Shown here: in pieces, positions 9,446-18,097 of the stretch | How the letters are laid out: each line of letters starts with the position of its first letter | Position numbering within the stretch: position 1 is the first letter of the stretch | DNA from: Asticcacaulis sp. AC466 | GTDB lineage: Bacteria > Pseudomonadota > Alphaproteobacteria > Caulobacterales > Caulobacteraceae | Direction: 5' to 3' | Assembly: GCF_000495815.1 (NCBI RefSeq) | Contig: NZ_AWGE01000001.1 | Location: 806,001 to 870,000, forward strand | Length of the DNA stretch: 64,000 nt | The notes under the pieces: model-generated | The model's database searches: none | Seen by the model: only the letters and a program-made list of their open reading frames with translations | Told to the model about the DNA's origin: nothing | Made by a program: the position numbers and the translations under genes

Positions 9446-9751
9446 AGGTTTGCCTCCGTGTGCGACCTGACCGTACGTATCCGCCATTTAAACTTTCCGA
9501 TTCGCCTCGCGTCAAACTTAACGGCGCTCAGCCGATTGTCAAAAATCAACGGCTGTTTCCGCAAAAAGGCCGGTTATAGCCGCGACTCATGTAAAACAGG
9601 TATTGGCCAAGGCTATAAACGGACGGCGGGTTAATTTTACCATTTCGACATGAGGCGATAATGCAGCCACCAGTCGAAATTAATCAAAAGTTTACCGTAA
9701 ATTTTAATAACTGGTTCATTAATCTAGACTGACGAACACAAGGGCAGGACC
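9446..9751. promoter_or_regulatory. Divergent intergenic region, GT41 / giant repeat gene
   Basis: A 306-bp AT-enriched spacer between two divergent genes, without a gene. It contains a hairpin with CAGCCG (9529-9534) and CGGCTG (9550-9555), and a perfect 8-bp dyad ATTTCGAC (9642-9649) / GTCGAAAT (9673-9680). The repeat gene has an AGGGCAGGA ribosome site 2 bases before its GTG start. Promoters for both genes must lie here, but no convincing -35/-10 pair was identified. Confidence 0.5.
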
Positions 9752-12700
9752 GTGTCTTCCATATCAGGACTGTCAGCGGCGCAAATATCCAAGCTGAGTA
9801 CGACGTACATCGAAAGCTTGTCGACGTCGGACCTGGCCGAACTGAAGACGACGCAGATCAGTGCCTTGTCCACGTCTGCGGTCTCGATTCTGTCCACGAC
9901 CCAGATTGGGGCGCTGTCCACGACCCAGGTCACGGCGCTGACGACCAATCAGGTCAAGGCGCTGACGACCGACCAAATGGCCTTTCTGGCCACTGGCGCG
10001 GTTGCTTTCACCCGTGACCAGCTTGCCGTATTGCTGACAGCCCAGTTGGAGACCTTTTCCACCACCGCTATTGCGGCCCTCGATACGGCCCAATTGGCCG
10101 GTCTGACCGTCGCCGAAATCAGCCATCTATCACCGACGCAATTTGCGGCCCTGACACCTGAGCAGGTGGGCCGGTTCACCACCGGGCAAATTCGCGGCCT
10201 GACGACGAGCGAAGTCTCGTCGCTGACGACCACGCAACTGACCGGCCTGACGCCCTTGCAGTTGACCGCTTTCACCGCCACCAGCATCGCTGCTCTGGGG
10301 GCTACATCCCTGCTGTCCTTGACCTCCACTCAGGTGCAGGGATTGTCGACATCCGCTGTCTTTGGCCTGACACGCACCACGTTCGCAGACATTGCCACGA
10401 CATTTCTGTCGGAACTGAGTGCGACACAACTCAAGTCGGTCTCCGCTGCCAATCTGAACAGCCTGTCAACCTCGGCGGTCGCCGCGCTTGAAACACGCCT
10501 TGTCGCAAGCCTGACGAGCACGCAGATCGCCGATCTCAACGCAACCACGATCAGTGCCTTGACGACAACCCAGGCCATGATCCTGTCCGGTGCGCAACTG
10601 GCCGCCATTAGCACCTCAGCCTTGGCGGGGCTTACGACGACGGATACCGCCGTCCTTACGCCTACCCAGACTGCCGCCCTGACCGCCGTCCAGGTCGCTT
10701 ATTTTTCGACCAGCCAGCTTGCGGCGCTCACAACAGGCCAGCTTAACTCTGTGTCTACGACTGCGATCGCGGCGATCAAGTCCAATCAGGCGGCGGGCCT
10801 GACGACGACCCAGATTTCGGGACTGGACACCACGCATTTGCAGGCAATGACGACAAGTCTGCTGGCGGCACTGACCCCGTCCCAGATCGATTCCCTGACG
10901 CCCGACCAGGTCGCCCAGCTAAAGACAATTCAGTTGAATGCCATCAACGGCACCGCATTCACCGAACTCTCGACCGGCGATTTAGGCAGCCTGACGACGC
11001 TTCAGATGGCGGGGTTGGATTCGACCCATGTCGAGCGCCTGACGGCGACCCAGGTCGCATCGCTGTCCTCAGCCCAACTCGGCGCCATTTCGGCGGCCAG
11101 CATTCCCACTTTCTCGGCCGACGATATCGCAGCCCTCAGCACCGGCCAGTTGGCGGGGCTTACCTCGGCCCAGGTGGGGCGCCTGACAAGCACGCAATTG
11201 ACCACTTTGACCGCGACCCAGTTTGCGGCCCTGACGCCCACGGCACTGGCCGGATTGACGCCCGCCCAGATCGGTAGCGTCACGACCGACCGACTGGTCG
11301 CGCTCGGCGCCGATCAAATAAACGGCCTGAGCAACGGAGCACTCGCCGCCATGAAGGCCACCCAAGCGGCGGCCCTCACGGCAAGCCAGGTGAGCGGACT
11401 AAGCGAAACCAAAATCGGCGCCATTTCGGCCGCCGCACTCGGTGGCCTGACGACGACGAACGTAGCACTTTTATCCGCCACGCAGGTGAGCAAGCTGACC
11501 TCCATCCAGATCGGTGCCCTCGGTCCCACCAATCTGGCCGCCCTGACCGCCACGGCGTTAGGCGCGCTGACCAGTACGCAATTGCCGGGCGTCACCGCCA
11601 CAGAAGTTGCCGGCCTCAGCTCGACACAAGTGGCGTCTCTGACCTCAAGCCAGCTCAATGCCCTGACAACGGCGGCGATAAAGGCTTTGACGGCCGATCA
11701 GGCGGGAGCGCTAGGGCCAGCGGCAGTGTCGGGATTGTCGGTTACGCGCATCGCCGCCCTGAGCACCGCCGCCGTCAACGCCCTGACGCCCGAGACGATC
11801 GGTGGCCTCAGTTCGACCCAGGCGCTTGGCTTGTCGAGTGCGCAGGTCGCAGCGTTTACGGCAAACCAGATCGTGGCCATGGGTACAGAGCAGCTCAATA
11901 AGCTCACCACGGCCGCTGCCTTCGGCCTTAATGCCACACTGGCCGCAGCCCTGACTACAAGCCAGATGTCGGCGCTTGCCACAACCCTCTTGGCGGCCTT
12001 GTCCTCCAGCGCCATCAGCGGGCTTAACCAAACCCAGGTCGCTACGCTCAACACCTCTCAGATGCAGGCCTTGAAGGCGGCGCAATTGAACGCCCTGACG
12101 GCTTCGGCGCTTAACGGGCTGACGACGACGGAACTGGACGCCCTGACCTCGACGCAACTGGCCAGCCTGTCGACGGGCCAGATCGCCATTTTCGGCAGCA
12201 CGCACATCGCCAATCTGGAGACCACCCAGCTTACCGGACTGACGGGTGTACAACTGGGCAGCTTCACAACGGATCAGCTTGCGGCGCTGTCGGCCACCCA
12301 ACTCAACAGTCTGACTGCCACCACGCTGGGTGCGCTCAAGGCGAGCCAGGCGGCGGGCCTGACGACCACCCAGATCGCGGGGCTCGACACGACCCGAGTT
12401 CAGGCGTTGAACTCCAGCATACTTGGTGCGCTCAACGCCACTCAAGTCGAGGCCCTGACCTCAACCCAGATGACGCAGCTTCAGCCGGGCCAGCTCAATG
12501 CCATCAACGCCACGGCCTTCGCCGATCTGACCACGACCGACGTTGGCGTCCTGACGGCGACGCAGCTTGCCGGATTGAATTCGACCCAGGTGGAGCGCTT
12601 GACCCAGACCCAGATTGCGGCGCTTGGGGCATCGCAGCTTGGTGCTCTGGCGCCGGCGACAATTGCTACCTTTTCCACCGCTGAGATCGCCGCTCTTACG

Positions 12701-15700
12701 ACGGCGCAACTGGCCGGTATCACCTCCGCTCAAGCGGGCAAGCTGACGGCTGCTCAGTTGTCGAACCTGAGCGCGACGCAGTATGCGGCCCTGACATCGA
12801 CGGCCTTGTCTGGGCTGACGGCGGCGCAGATTGCCGGCATATCCCCCGACGCCCTTGCTGCGGTAGGTGTCGGCCAACTGAACAGCCTGACGGCGGCAGC
12901 CCTCGGCGGGATTACGGCCACCCAGTCGGCCAGGCTGACGACGACCCAGATTGCCGGGTTGACTGACACCAAGTTGGCTTCGCTTTCCGTGACCGCCCTG
13001 AGCGGTCTTACGACAACCGATACCGCGATGTTGTCGACGACCCAAATGGCCAGGCTCAGTTCCGCCCAGATCGCCGGGCTTGGCGCGGCCAATCTGGCCG
13101 CTGTCAACGCGACGCTGTTTGGGACTTTGTCGGTCACGCAATTGAGTGGCCTCACCTCGGCCCAGGTCGCGGCCCTCAGTCCGGGACAGACCGCCGCACT
13201 GAGTGCCGCTCAGTTGAACGCGCTCACCACGACGGCGCTGAGATCGCTCACGGCGGACCAGGCCGCGGCCCTTTCAGCCACAGCCTTGTCGGGGCTTGCG
13301 GTGACTCGCATCGGCGTGCTGACAACCTCCGCTGTTAGCGCCTTGACGACGACGGCCCTGACCGGCCTGACCTCGACCCAGGCGCTCGGCCTCACCAGCA
13401 CACACGTTGCCAATCTCACCTCGACCCAGCTTGCCGCCTTGACGACGGAGAAGCTCAACAAGCTGACGGTAAGCGCCGTTGCCGGGCTCACCGCTACCCT
13501 CGCTGGTGCGCTGTCAACCACCCAACTGGCCGGGCTGGCGACCACCATTTTAAGCGCCCTGTCGACCACGGCCATCGCGGCTTTGAACCAAACTCAAATC
13601 GCCGCGCTTGACGCCTCACAGATTCAATCGCTGAAGGCCGCACAACTGAATGCCTTGACCGCGGCGGCCGTCGGCGGCTTGACGACGACCGAGCTGGCCG
13701 GGCTGACGACGACGCAAATCGCCGGACTTTCGACAACCCAGATCGCCAATCTCGGCACGAGCAGCATCACCAGTCTCAAGACATCACAGATTGTCGGCCT
13801 CACCCCCGCCCAGGTCATGAGCTTTTCAGCAGACCAGCTGAAAGCGATGACGACGACGCAGCTCAACAGCCTGACGATCGGCGCGATTGGCACGCTGCGG
13901 TCGACGCAGGCCACAGGTTTAACCGCGTCCCAGCTTTCAGGACTGGACACAACGCATCTTCAGGCCCTCAACACCTCTATCCTGGCAGCGCTTGACGATA
14001 GCCAACTCGGGGCGCTGAGTGCCACGCAATTCGCCACACTGAAAACGACGCAGTTGAATGCGATCAACGGTACGGCATTTACAGATCTGACAACGACCGA
14101 TATCGCGGCCCTGACGACCACCCAACTGGTCGGTCTGACGGCCACCCAGGCCGAACGTTTGACGCAGACGCAGATCGCCGGATTGACATCCACTCAGATC
14201 GCCGCTGTGACGGCCGCGAACCTAGCGACCTTCACGACCACCGAAATCGGCGCCTTGACCTCCACGCAACTGGGCGGCCTGACCGCCGCGCAGGTCAGCC
14301 GGCTGGCGACATCACAATTGACCAGCCTCAGCGTTACTCAATTGACGGCGATGACGACAACGGCTTTGTCCGGTCTGACGGCGACGCAAGTCGGTGCCAT
14401 CGACGTCACGACCATAGCTGCCTTGCCCGCCGATCGGCTTAATGTCCTTACACCGTCCGCGCTTGCCGGTCTTTCGGCGGCTCAGCTTGGCGGCCTGACA
14501 ACCACGCAGATTTCCGGCCTGGCGGAAACCAAACTGGCCGCATTGACCGCCACCGCGCTTGGCGGCCTTACGCCGCTCGAAGTCGCCGCCTTATCCACCA
14601 CGCAGATCGGAAAGCTTAGTGCGAGCCAGATCGCCGGGCTTGGCGCCACGAATTTCGCGACCCTGACGGCGACGACCCTGGCAAGCTTGACTTCGACGCA
14701 ATTGGCCGGGGTAACGGCTTCTGAACTGACAGCCCTGTCTTCGACCCAGGTCGCGGCATTGGCCTCGACGCAACTGAATGCGTTGACGACCACGGCGATA
14801 TCCGCGCTGACCGGCGATCAGGCCTCGGCTCTAAGTTCGACGGCCCTGTCCGGTTTGGCGGTCACTCGCATCGGCGCCTTGACGACATCGGCGGCTACGG
14901 CGCTGACGCCAACGGCATTGGATGGATTGACGACGACCCAGGCTTTGGGGCTCACCAGCGCGCAGGTTGGTAATCTGACAGCCACGCAGCTGACGTCGCT
15001 GTCCACCGATCAGCTTAACAAACTCACCGTTACCGCCGCGGGCGGCCTGACGAGCACTCAGGCCGCCGCCCTGACGACAACACAGGTCGGCAGCCTGGCC
15101 AACACTGTCCTGTCCGCCTTGACCACGGATGTCATCGCCGCATTGAATTTGACGCAGGTCGCCGCGCTGTCGATAACTCAGATTGCGGCCTTGAAGACCA
15201 CCCAACTGAATGCATTGACATCGACTGCCTGGAGCGGGTTAGCGCCTGCGGCCATTACCAGCCTGACGACGACCCAGATCGCCGGGTTGGGCACCACGCA
15301 GATTTCCGGTTTGACGACGGCCCAGATTGGGGGGCTGCTGTCGACGCAGTTGGCCGCACTATCGACGACCAGCGTGGCCATGCTCAACGAAACCGCGATT
15401 GGTACGCTCACCTCGACGCAATTGGCGGGCCTTGGCGCGCTCCAGATCGGCGCGCTGACCGTAACCGCTTTTGCCGGTATGGATACGACAAAGATCGGCG
15501 CCCTGACTGCGGCCCAGATGGCGGGAGTTACGGCATCCGATCTGGTCGCGCTCACCCCAACCCAGTTGGGCGGGTTTGCGTCTACCCAGATAGGGTGTCT
15601 GTCGACGCGCAGCCTGTCGGCCCTGACGCAAACCGTCATTGGCAATCTGAGCACCACGCAGATGGCCGGCCTGAGCCAGACCCAGATGGCGTCATTGACG

Positions 15701-16315
15701 GCAGATGCTCTGAATGGCCTGACCTCGACCCAGCTTGCCAATCTGACGACGACGCAATTAAGCGGGTTCAATTCGAGCCAGTTGGCGTCCTTGACCACAG
15801 ATCAGTTGAACGGCTTGTCGGCCACCCAGTTCAGCGCATTGACCAATACCGCGATCTCCGGGTTCAATGAAACCCAGGCGAATAACCTGTCGTCGGATCA
15901 GATCAATGCCCTGTCAAGCGCGCAACTGGCTGGTCTGACGACGACGATCTTTGGTAATCTCTCGACAACAGCAATCGCTGCCTTGGGTACGACCCAGCTT
16001 TCCGCCTTGACCGCCACAGAACTGACGGCAATGAGCCCGGTTCAGATGACCGTGGTGAATCAAACCCAGATCGGGGGCCTGACCACAACGACCCTGACGG
16101 GGCTGACCGCGACGCAGCTATCGTCGCTGTCGACGACGCAAATGTCCCTGCTTGGCACCGGACAGATTGGCGCGCTTACCCTGTCGGCCATAACCGGCCT
16201 GACGACCAGCCAAATCGCGGCCTTTACCTCAACCCAGGTGAGCGGCCTGACCGGCGTGCAAAGAAACGCCTTCTCCGCCGACCAACTCAATGCCCTGCGA
16301 TTGAAACTGGGGTAG
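9752..16315 (+). CDS. Giant octapeptide-repeat Ser/Thr-rich protein
   Basis: A 2187-residue protein made almost entirely of about 273 octapeptides with the approximate consensus L-[ST]-[ST]-T-Q-[ILV]-x-[AG]. The start is a GTG preceded by AGGGCAGGA. Ser, Thr, Ala, Leu, Gln and Gly dominate; charged and aromatic residues are rare, with one Cys (QIGCLST) and one Trp noticed. There is no signal peptide, transmembrane segment or recognisable C-terminal anchor; it ends FSADQLNALRLKLG. Residues about 311-1870 form three tandem 520-residue super-units. The fold is uncertain: the leucine/isoleucine spacing fits a repetitive solenoid, beta or short-helix. It could be a surface, adhesive or intracellular scaffold protein, and adjacency to a GT41 enzyme suggests glycosylation. 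I recognise the repeat style but no assigned function. Confidence 0.85.
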   Translation: MSSISGLSAAQISKLSTTYIESLSTSDLAELKTTQISALSTSAVSILSTTQIGALSTTQVTALTTNQVKALTTDQMAFLATGAVAFTRDQLAVLLTAQLETFSTTAIAALDTAQLAGLTVAEISHLSPTQFAALTPEQVGRFTTGQIRGLTTSEVSSLTTTQLTGLTPLQLTAFTATSIAALGATSLLSLTSTQVQGLSTSAVFGLTRTTFADIATTFLSELSATQLKSVSAANLNSLSTSAVAALETRLVASLTSTQIADLNATTISALTTTQAMILSGAQLAAISTSALAGLTTTDTAVLTPTQTAALTAVQVAYFSTSQLAALTTGQLNSVSTTAIAAIKSNQAAGLTTTQISGLDTTHLQAMTTSLLAALTPSQIDSLTPDQVAQLKTIQLNAINGTAFTELSTGDLGSLTTLQMAGLDSTHVERLTATQVASLSSAQLGAISAASIPTFSADDIAALSTGQLAGLTSAQVGRLTSTQLTTLTATQFAALTPTALAGLTPAQIGSVTTDRLVALGADQINGLSNGALAAMKATQAAALTASQVSGLSETKIGAISAAALGGLTTTNVALLSATQVSKLTSIQIGALGPTNLAALTATALGALTSTQLPGVTATEVAGLSSTQVASLTSSQLNALTTAAIKALTADQAGALGPAAVSGLSVTRIAALSTAAVNALTPETIGGLSSTQALGLSSAQVAAFTANQIVAMGTEQLNKLTTAAAFGLNATLAAALTTSQMSALATTLLAALSSSAISGLNQTQVATLNTSQMQALKAAQLNALTASALNGLTTTELDALTSTQLASLSTGQIAIFGSTHIANLETTQLTGLTGVQLGSFTTDQLAALSATQLNSLTATTLGALKASQAAGLTTTQIAGLDTTRVQALNSSILGALNATQVEALTSTQMTQLQPGQLNAINATAFADLTTTDVGVLTATQLAGLNSTQVERLTQTQIAALGASQLGALAPATIATFSTAEIAALTTAQLAGITSAQAGKLTAAQLSNLSATQYAALTSTALSGLTAAQIAGISPDALAAVGVGQLNSLTAAALGGITATQSARLTTTQIAGLTDTKLASLSVTALSGLTTTDTAMLSTTQMARLSSAQIAGLGAANLAAVNATLFGTLSVTQLSGLTSAQVAALSPGQTAALSAAQLNALTTTALRSLTADQAAALSATALSGLAVTRIGVLTTSAVSALTTTALTGLTSTQALGLTSTHVANLTSTQLAALTTEKLNKLTVSAVAGLTATLAGALSTTQLAGLATTILSALSTTAIAALNQTQIAALDASQIQSLKAAQLNALTAAAVGGLTTTELAGLTTTQIAGLSTTQIANLGTSSITSLKTSQIVGLTPAQVMSFSADQLKAMTTTQLNSLTIGAIGTLRSTQATGLTASQLSGLDTTHLQALNTSILAALDDSQLGALSATQFATLKTTQLNAINGTAFTDLTTTDIAALTTTQLVGLTATQAERLTQTQIAGLTSTQIAAVTAANLATFTTTEIGALTSTQLGGLTAAQVSRLATSQLTSLSVTQLTAMTTTALSGLTATQVGAIDVTTIAALPADRLNVLTPSALAGLSAAQLGGLTTTQISGLAETKLAALTATALGGLTPLEVAALSTTQIGKLSASQIAGLGATNFATLTATTLASLTSTQLAGVTASELTALSSTQVAALASTQLNALTTTAISALTGDQASALSSTALSGLAVTRIGALTTSAATALTPTALDGLTTTQALGLTSAQVGNLTATQLTSLSTDQLNKLTVTAAGGLTSTQAAALTTTQVGSLANTVLSALTTDVIAALNLTQVAALSITQIAALKTTQLNALTSTAWSGLAPAAITSLTTTQIAGLGTTQISGLTTAQIGGLLSTQLAALSTTSVAMLNETAIGTLTSTQLAGLGALQIGALTVTAFAGMDTTKIGALTAAQMAGVTASDLVALTPTQLGGFASTQIGCLSTRSLSALTQTVIGNLSTTQMAGLSQTQMASLTADALNGLTSTQLANLTTTQLSGFNSSQLASLTTDQLNGLSATQFSALTNTAISGFNETQANNLSSDQINALSSAQLAGLTTTIFGNLSTTAIAALGTTQLSALTATELTAMSPVQMTVVNQTQIGGLTTTTLTGLTATQLSSLSTTQMSLLGTGQIGALTLSAITGLTTSQIAAFTSTQVSGLTGVQRNAFSADQLNALRLKLG
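10681..15360 (+). repeat. Three tandem 1560-bp super-repeats
   Basis: Within the giant gene, sequence starting at 10681 recurs at 12241 and 13801, each exactly 1560 bp (65 octads, 520 residues) later. Landmarks line up: AGLTTTQISGLDTTHLQA at about 10796, with equivalents exactly 1560 and 3120 bp on. Each unit is subdivided by a QLN/QIN motif at 10739, 11315, 11651 and 11891, that is after 24, 14, 10 and then 17 octads; 12875 confirms the 24-octad step in copy 2. The third copy fades after about 15300. By eye, sampled stretches share roughly two thirds of bases, so the duplication is old but free of net indels. Confidence 0.85.
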
Positions 16316-16413
16316 AGCGTGTCCCGATCTGACGGCCTCAGATCGGCGCTCCAATTCCATATTTTGACGCGCCTTTTTATCCGAAAAGTGCGTCACACTT
16401 TTCGGAAAGCGCT
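16316..16413. repeat. Two-hairpin extragenic repeat element (copy A)
   Basis: Hairpin 1 is bounded by AGCG/CGCT and has a perfect 9-bp core CCGATCTGA (16324-16332) / TCAGATCGG (16338-16346). Hairpin 2 is bounded by GCGC/GCGC with a perfect 10-bp core CCGAAAAGTG (16381-16390) / CACTTTTCGG (16396-16405). It lies between convergent genes and probably acts as a bidirectional terminator. The same architecture recurs at 54139-54237. Confidence 0.7.
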
Positions 16414-16423
16414 TTAGCCCGGC

Positions 16424-18097
16424 TCAGGCCTTTTCGGCAGAGATCTGGTCTAGCGTTTTGGCCGGTGTGATGGCTTGCGGATCGATATAGCAATGGAGAA
16501 TGGCTGGCTTGCCGCTGGCCTGGGCGCGCAGGAAGGCGGGGGCGAACTCCGCAGTGGTGCGTACGGTTTCGCCGTGACCGCCGAAGGCCGTGGCATAGGC
16601 GGCGAAATCCGGATTTTTCAAATCGGTTCCGACGACGCGATGCGGATAGTTGCGTTCCTGGTGCATGCGGATCGTGCCGTACATGCCGTTATCGATAACG
16701 ATGACAATGACCGGAATGTCGTACTGAACCGCCGTGGCGAATTCGTTGCCATGCATCAGGAAGCAGCCGTCGCCGGCGAAGACGACCACGGTCTTTTCGG
16801 GGCATTGGCGTTTGGCCATGATGCCAGCGGGCACACTATAGCCGACGCTGCCGGAGGTCGGTGCGATCTGCGTGCGCGGCTGGGTATGCCGCCAGTAGCG
16901 ATGCAGCCAGATGGCGTAATTGCCGGCGCCGTTGCAGGTGATGGTATCGGCGGGCAGGTTTTCACGCAGCCACACCATGACGTCGCCATATTGAAACTCA
17001 CCGGGAAGTTTCGCCGGCGTGGTTGTCCACATCAGGAAGTCCATGTGGGCGTTCTGGGGCTGCTCCGCCCAGGGCGCGTCGATGGGTGTATCCATCTCGG
17101 ACAGGGCCAGCGCGAATTCATCCGGGGCGCAGACGATGCCGAGGTTGGGCTGATAGACCTTGCCGATTTCGCCCGCGTCCGGGAAGATATGGATCACGGT
17201 CTGCTTCGGCTGGGGCACGTCGATCAGGGTGTAGCTGGCCGAGGGCACCTCCGCCATGCGCGCGCCGAGCAGGATCAGCAGGTCGGCGTCCTTTACGCGG
17301 GCGCTCAGTTTGGGGTTCTGACCGAAGCCGAGATCGCCGGCATAGCTGGGATGATCGGCCGGGAAGAGGGCGGAGCGGCGGAATTCGGTGGCGACCGGAA
17401 TCTGAAAGCGCGTGGCGAAATCAGCGATGGCTTTACAGCCGTCTATACTCCAGTTGCTGCCGCCCAGAATGATCAGCGGTCGTTTGGACGTCTGTAGTTG
17501 TGCTTCGAATTGCTTAAGTATTTCAACAGATAGCGTTGGTTTTACGTATGTAATAACGGACGCGTCCCCAACGGCCTCAACATCCGTCAGCACGTCTTCC
17601 GGAAGGGAGATAACCACCGGTCCCGGGCGTCCCTGCATCGCCACACAAAAGGCGCGGGCGATGATCTCAGGTATGCGGCGCGCGTCGGTGATTTCGACAA
17701 CCCATTTCGCCGTGCTGCCAAAGACGGCCTGATAGTCCATTTCCTGGAACGCGCCGCGCCCCAGCATTGCCCGCTCGACCTGGCCGATGAACAGGATCAT
17801 CGGCGTTGAATCGTGCTGAGCGATATGGACGCCATGAGCGGCATTCATTGCGCCCGGACCTCGTGTGACGAAGCATATCCCGGGGCGGGCTGTCAGTTTG
17901 CCATAGGCTTCGGCCATGATGGCCGCGCCGCCTTCGTGACGGCAGATCAGCACGTCGATGTCGGCGTCATACATGGCGTCCAGGGCCGCCAGATAGCTTT
18001 CGCCGGGGACGCACGTGATGCGGTCGACGCCCTGAATCTTCAGTTGGTCGACGAGAATCTGACCACCGGTGCGCGGCGTGTGGGAAGAAGCAGACAT
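16424..18097 (-). CDS. Thiamine-diphosphate-dependent enzyme (acetolactate synthase-like)
   Basis: A TPP enzyme of about 557 residues (COG0028). The N-terminal PYR domain has the conserved activating Glu in CRHEGGAAIMAEAYGK; the C-terminal PP domain has the GDGCFLMHGNEFATA...DNGMYG motif that binds Mg-TPP. No small regulatory subunit is nearby, so anabolic acetolactate synthase is unlikely. It is the last gene of a lysine/glutarate operon, and the chosen start overlaps the CoA-transferase stop as TGATG. From context it may decarboxylate a 2-oxoacid such as 2-oxoadipate; this is inference. Other options are a hydroxyacyl-CoA lyase or a carboligase. Confidence 0.85.
   Translation of the reverse strand: MSASSHTPRTGGQILVDQLKIQGVDRITCVPGESYLAALDAMYDADIDVLICRHEGGAAIMAEAYGKLTARPGICFVTRGPGAMNAAHGVHIAQHDSTPMILFIGQVERAMLGRGAFQEMDYQAVFGSTAKWVVEITDARRIPEIIARAFCVAMQGRPGPVVISLPEDVLTDVEAVGDASVITYVKPTLSVEILKQFEAQLQTSKRPLIILGGSNWSIDGCKAIADFATRFQIPVATEFRRSALFPADHPSYAGDLGFGQNPKLSARVKDADLLILLGARMAEVPSASYTLIDVPQPKQTVIHIFPDAGEIGKVYQPNLGIVCAPDEFALALSEMDTPIDAPWAEQPQNAHMDFLMWTTTPAKLPGEFQYGDVMVWLRENLPADTITCNGAGNYAIWLHRYWRHTQPRTQIAPTSGSVGYSVPAGIMAKRQCPEKTVVVFAGDGCFLMHGNEFATAVQYDIPVIVIVIDNGMYGTIRMHQERNYPHRVVGTDLKNPDFAAYATAFGGHGETVRTTAEFAPAFLRAQASGKPAILHCYIDPQAITPAKTLDQISAEKA

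Noticed and set aside
8783-9634. A 283-codon plus-strand frame opposite the GT41 gene
   Set aside because: Lies antisense to the TPR/GT41 coding region with poor composition; GC-rich shadow.
11711-12445. Long open frames on the minus strand inside the giant repeat gene
   Set aside because: They mirror the plus-strand octad, being Arg/Gly/Val-rich shadow translations with no ribosome site or family features; repeats in biased codons keep all frames open.
9752-16315. CRISPR array or satellite DNA
   Set aside because: The periodicity is 24 bp with an uninterrupted reading frame and protein-level consensus; repeats are not identical and there are no spacers or cas genes.
16424-18097. Annotation of the TPP enzyme as biosynthetic acetolactate synthase (ilvB)
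   Set aside because: No small subunit gene, and the context is catabolic and coupled to a CoA-transferase, so only the enzyme class is stated.
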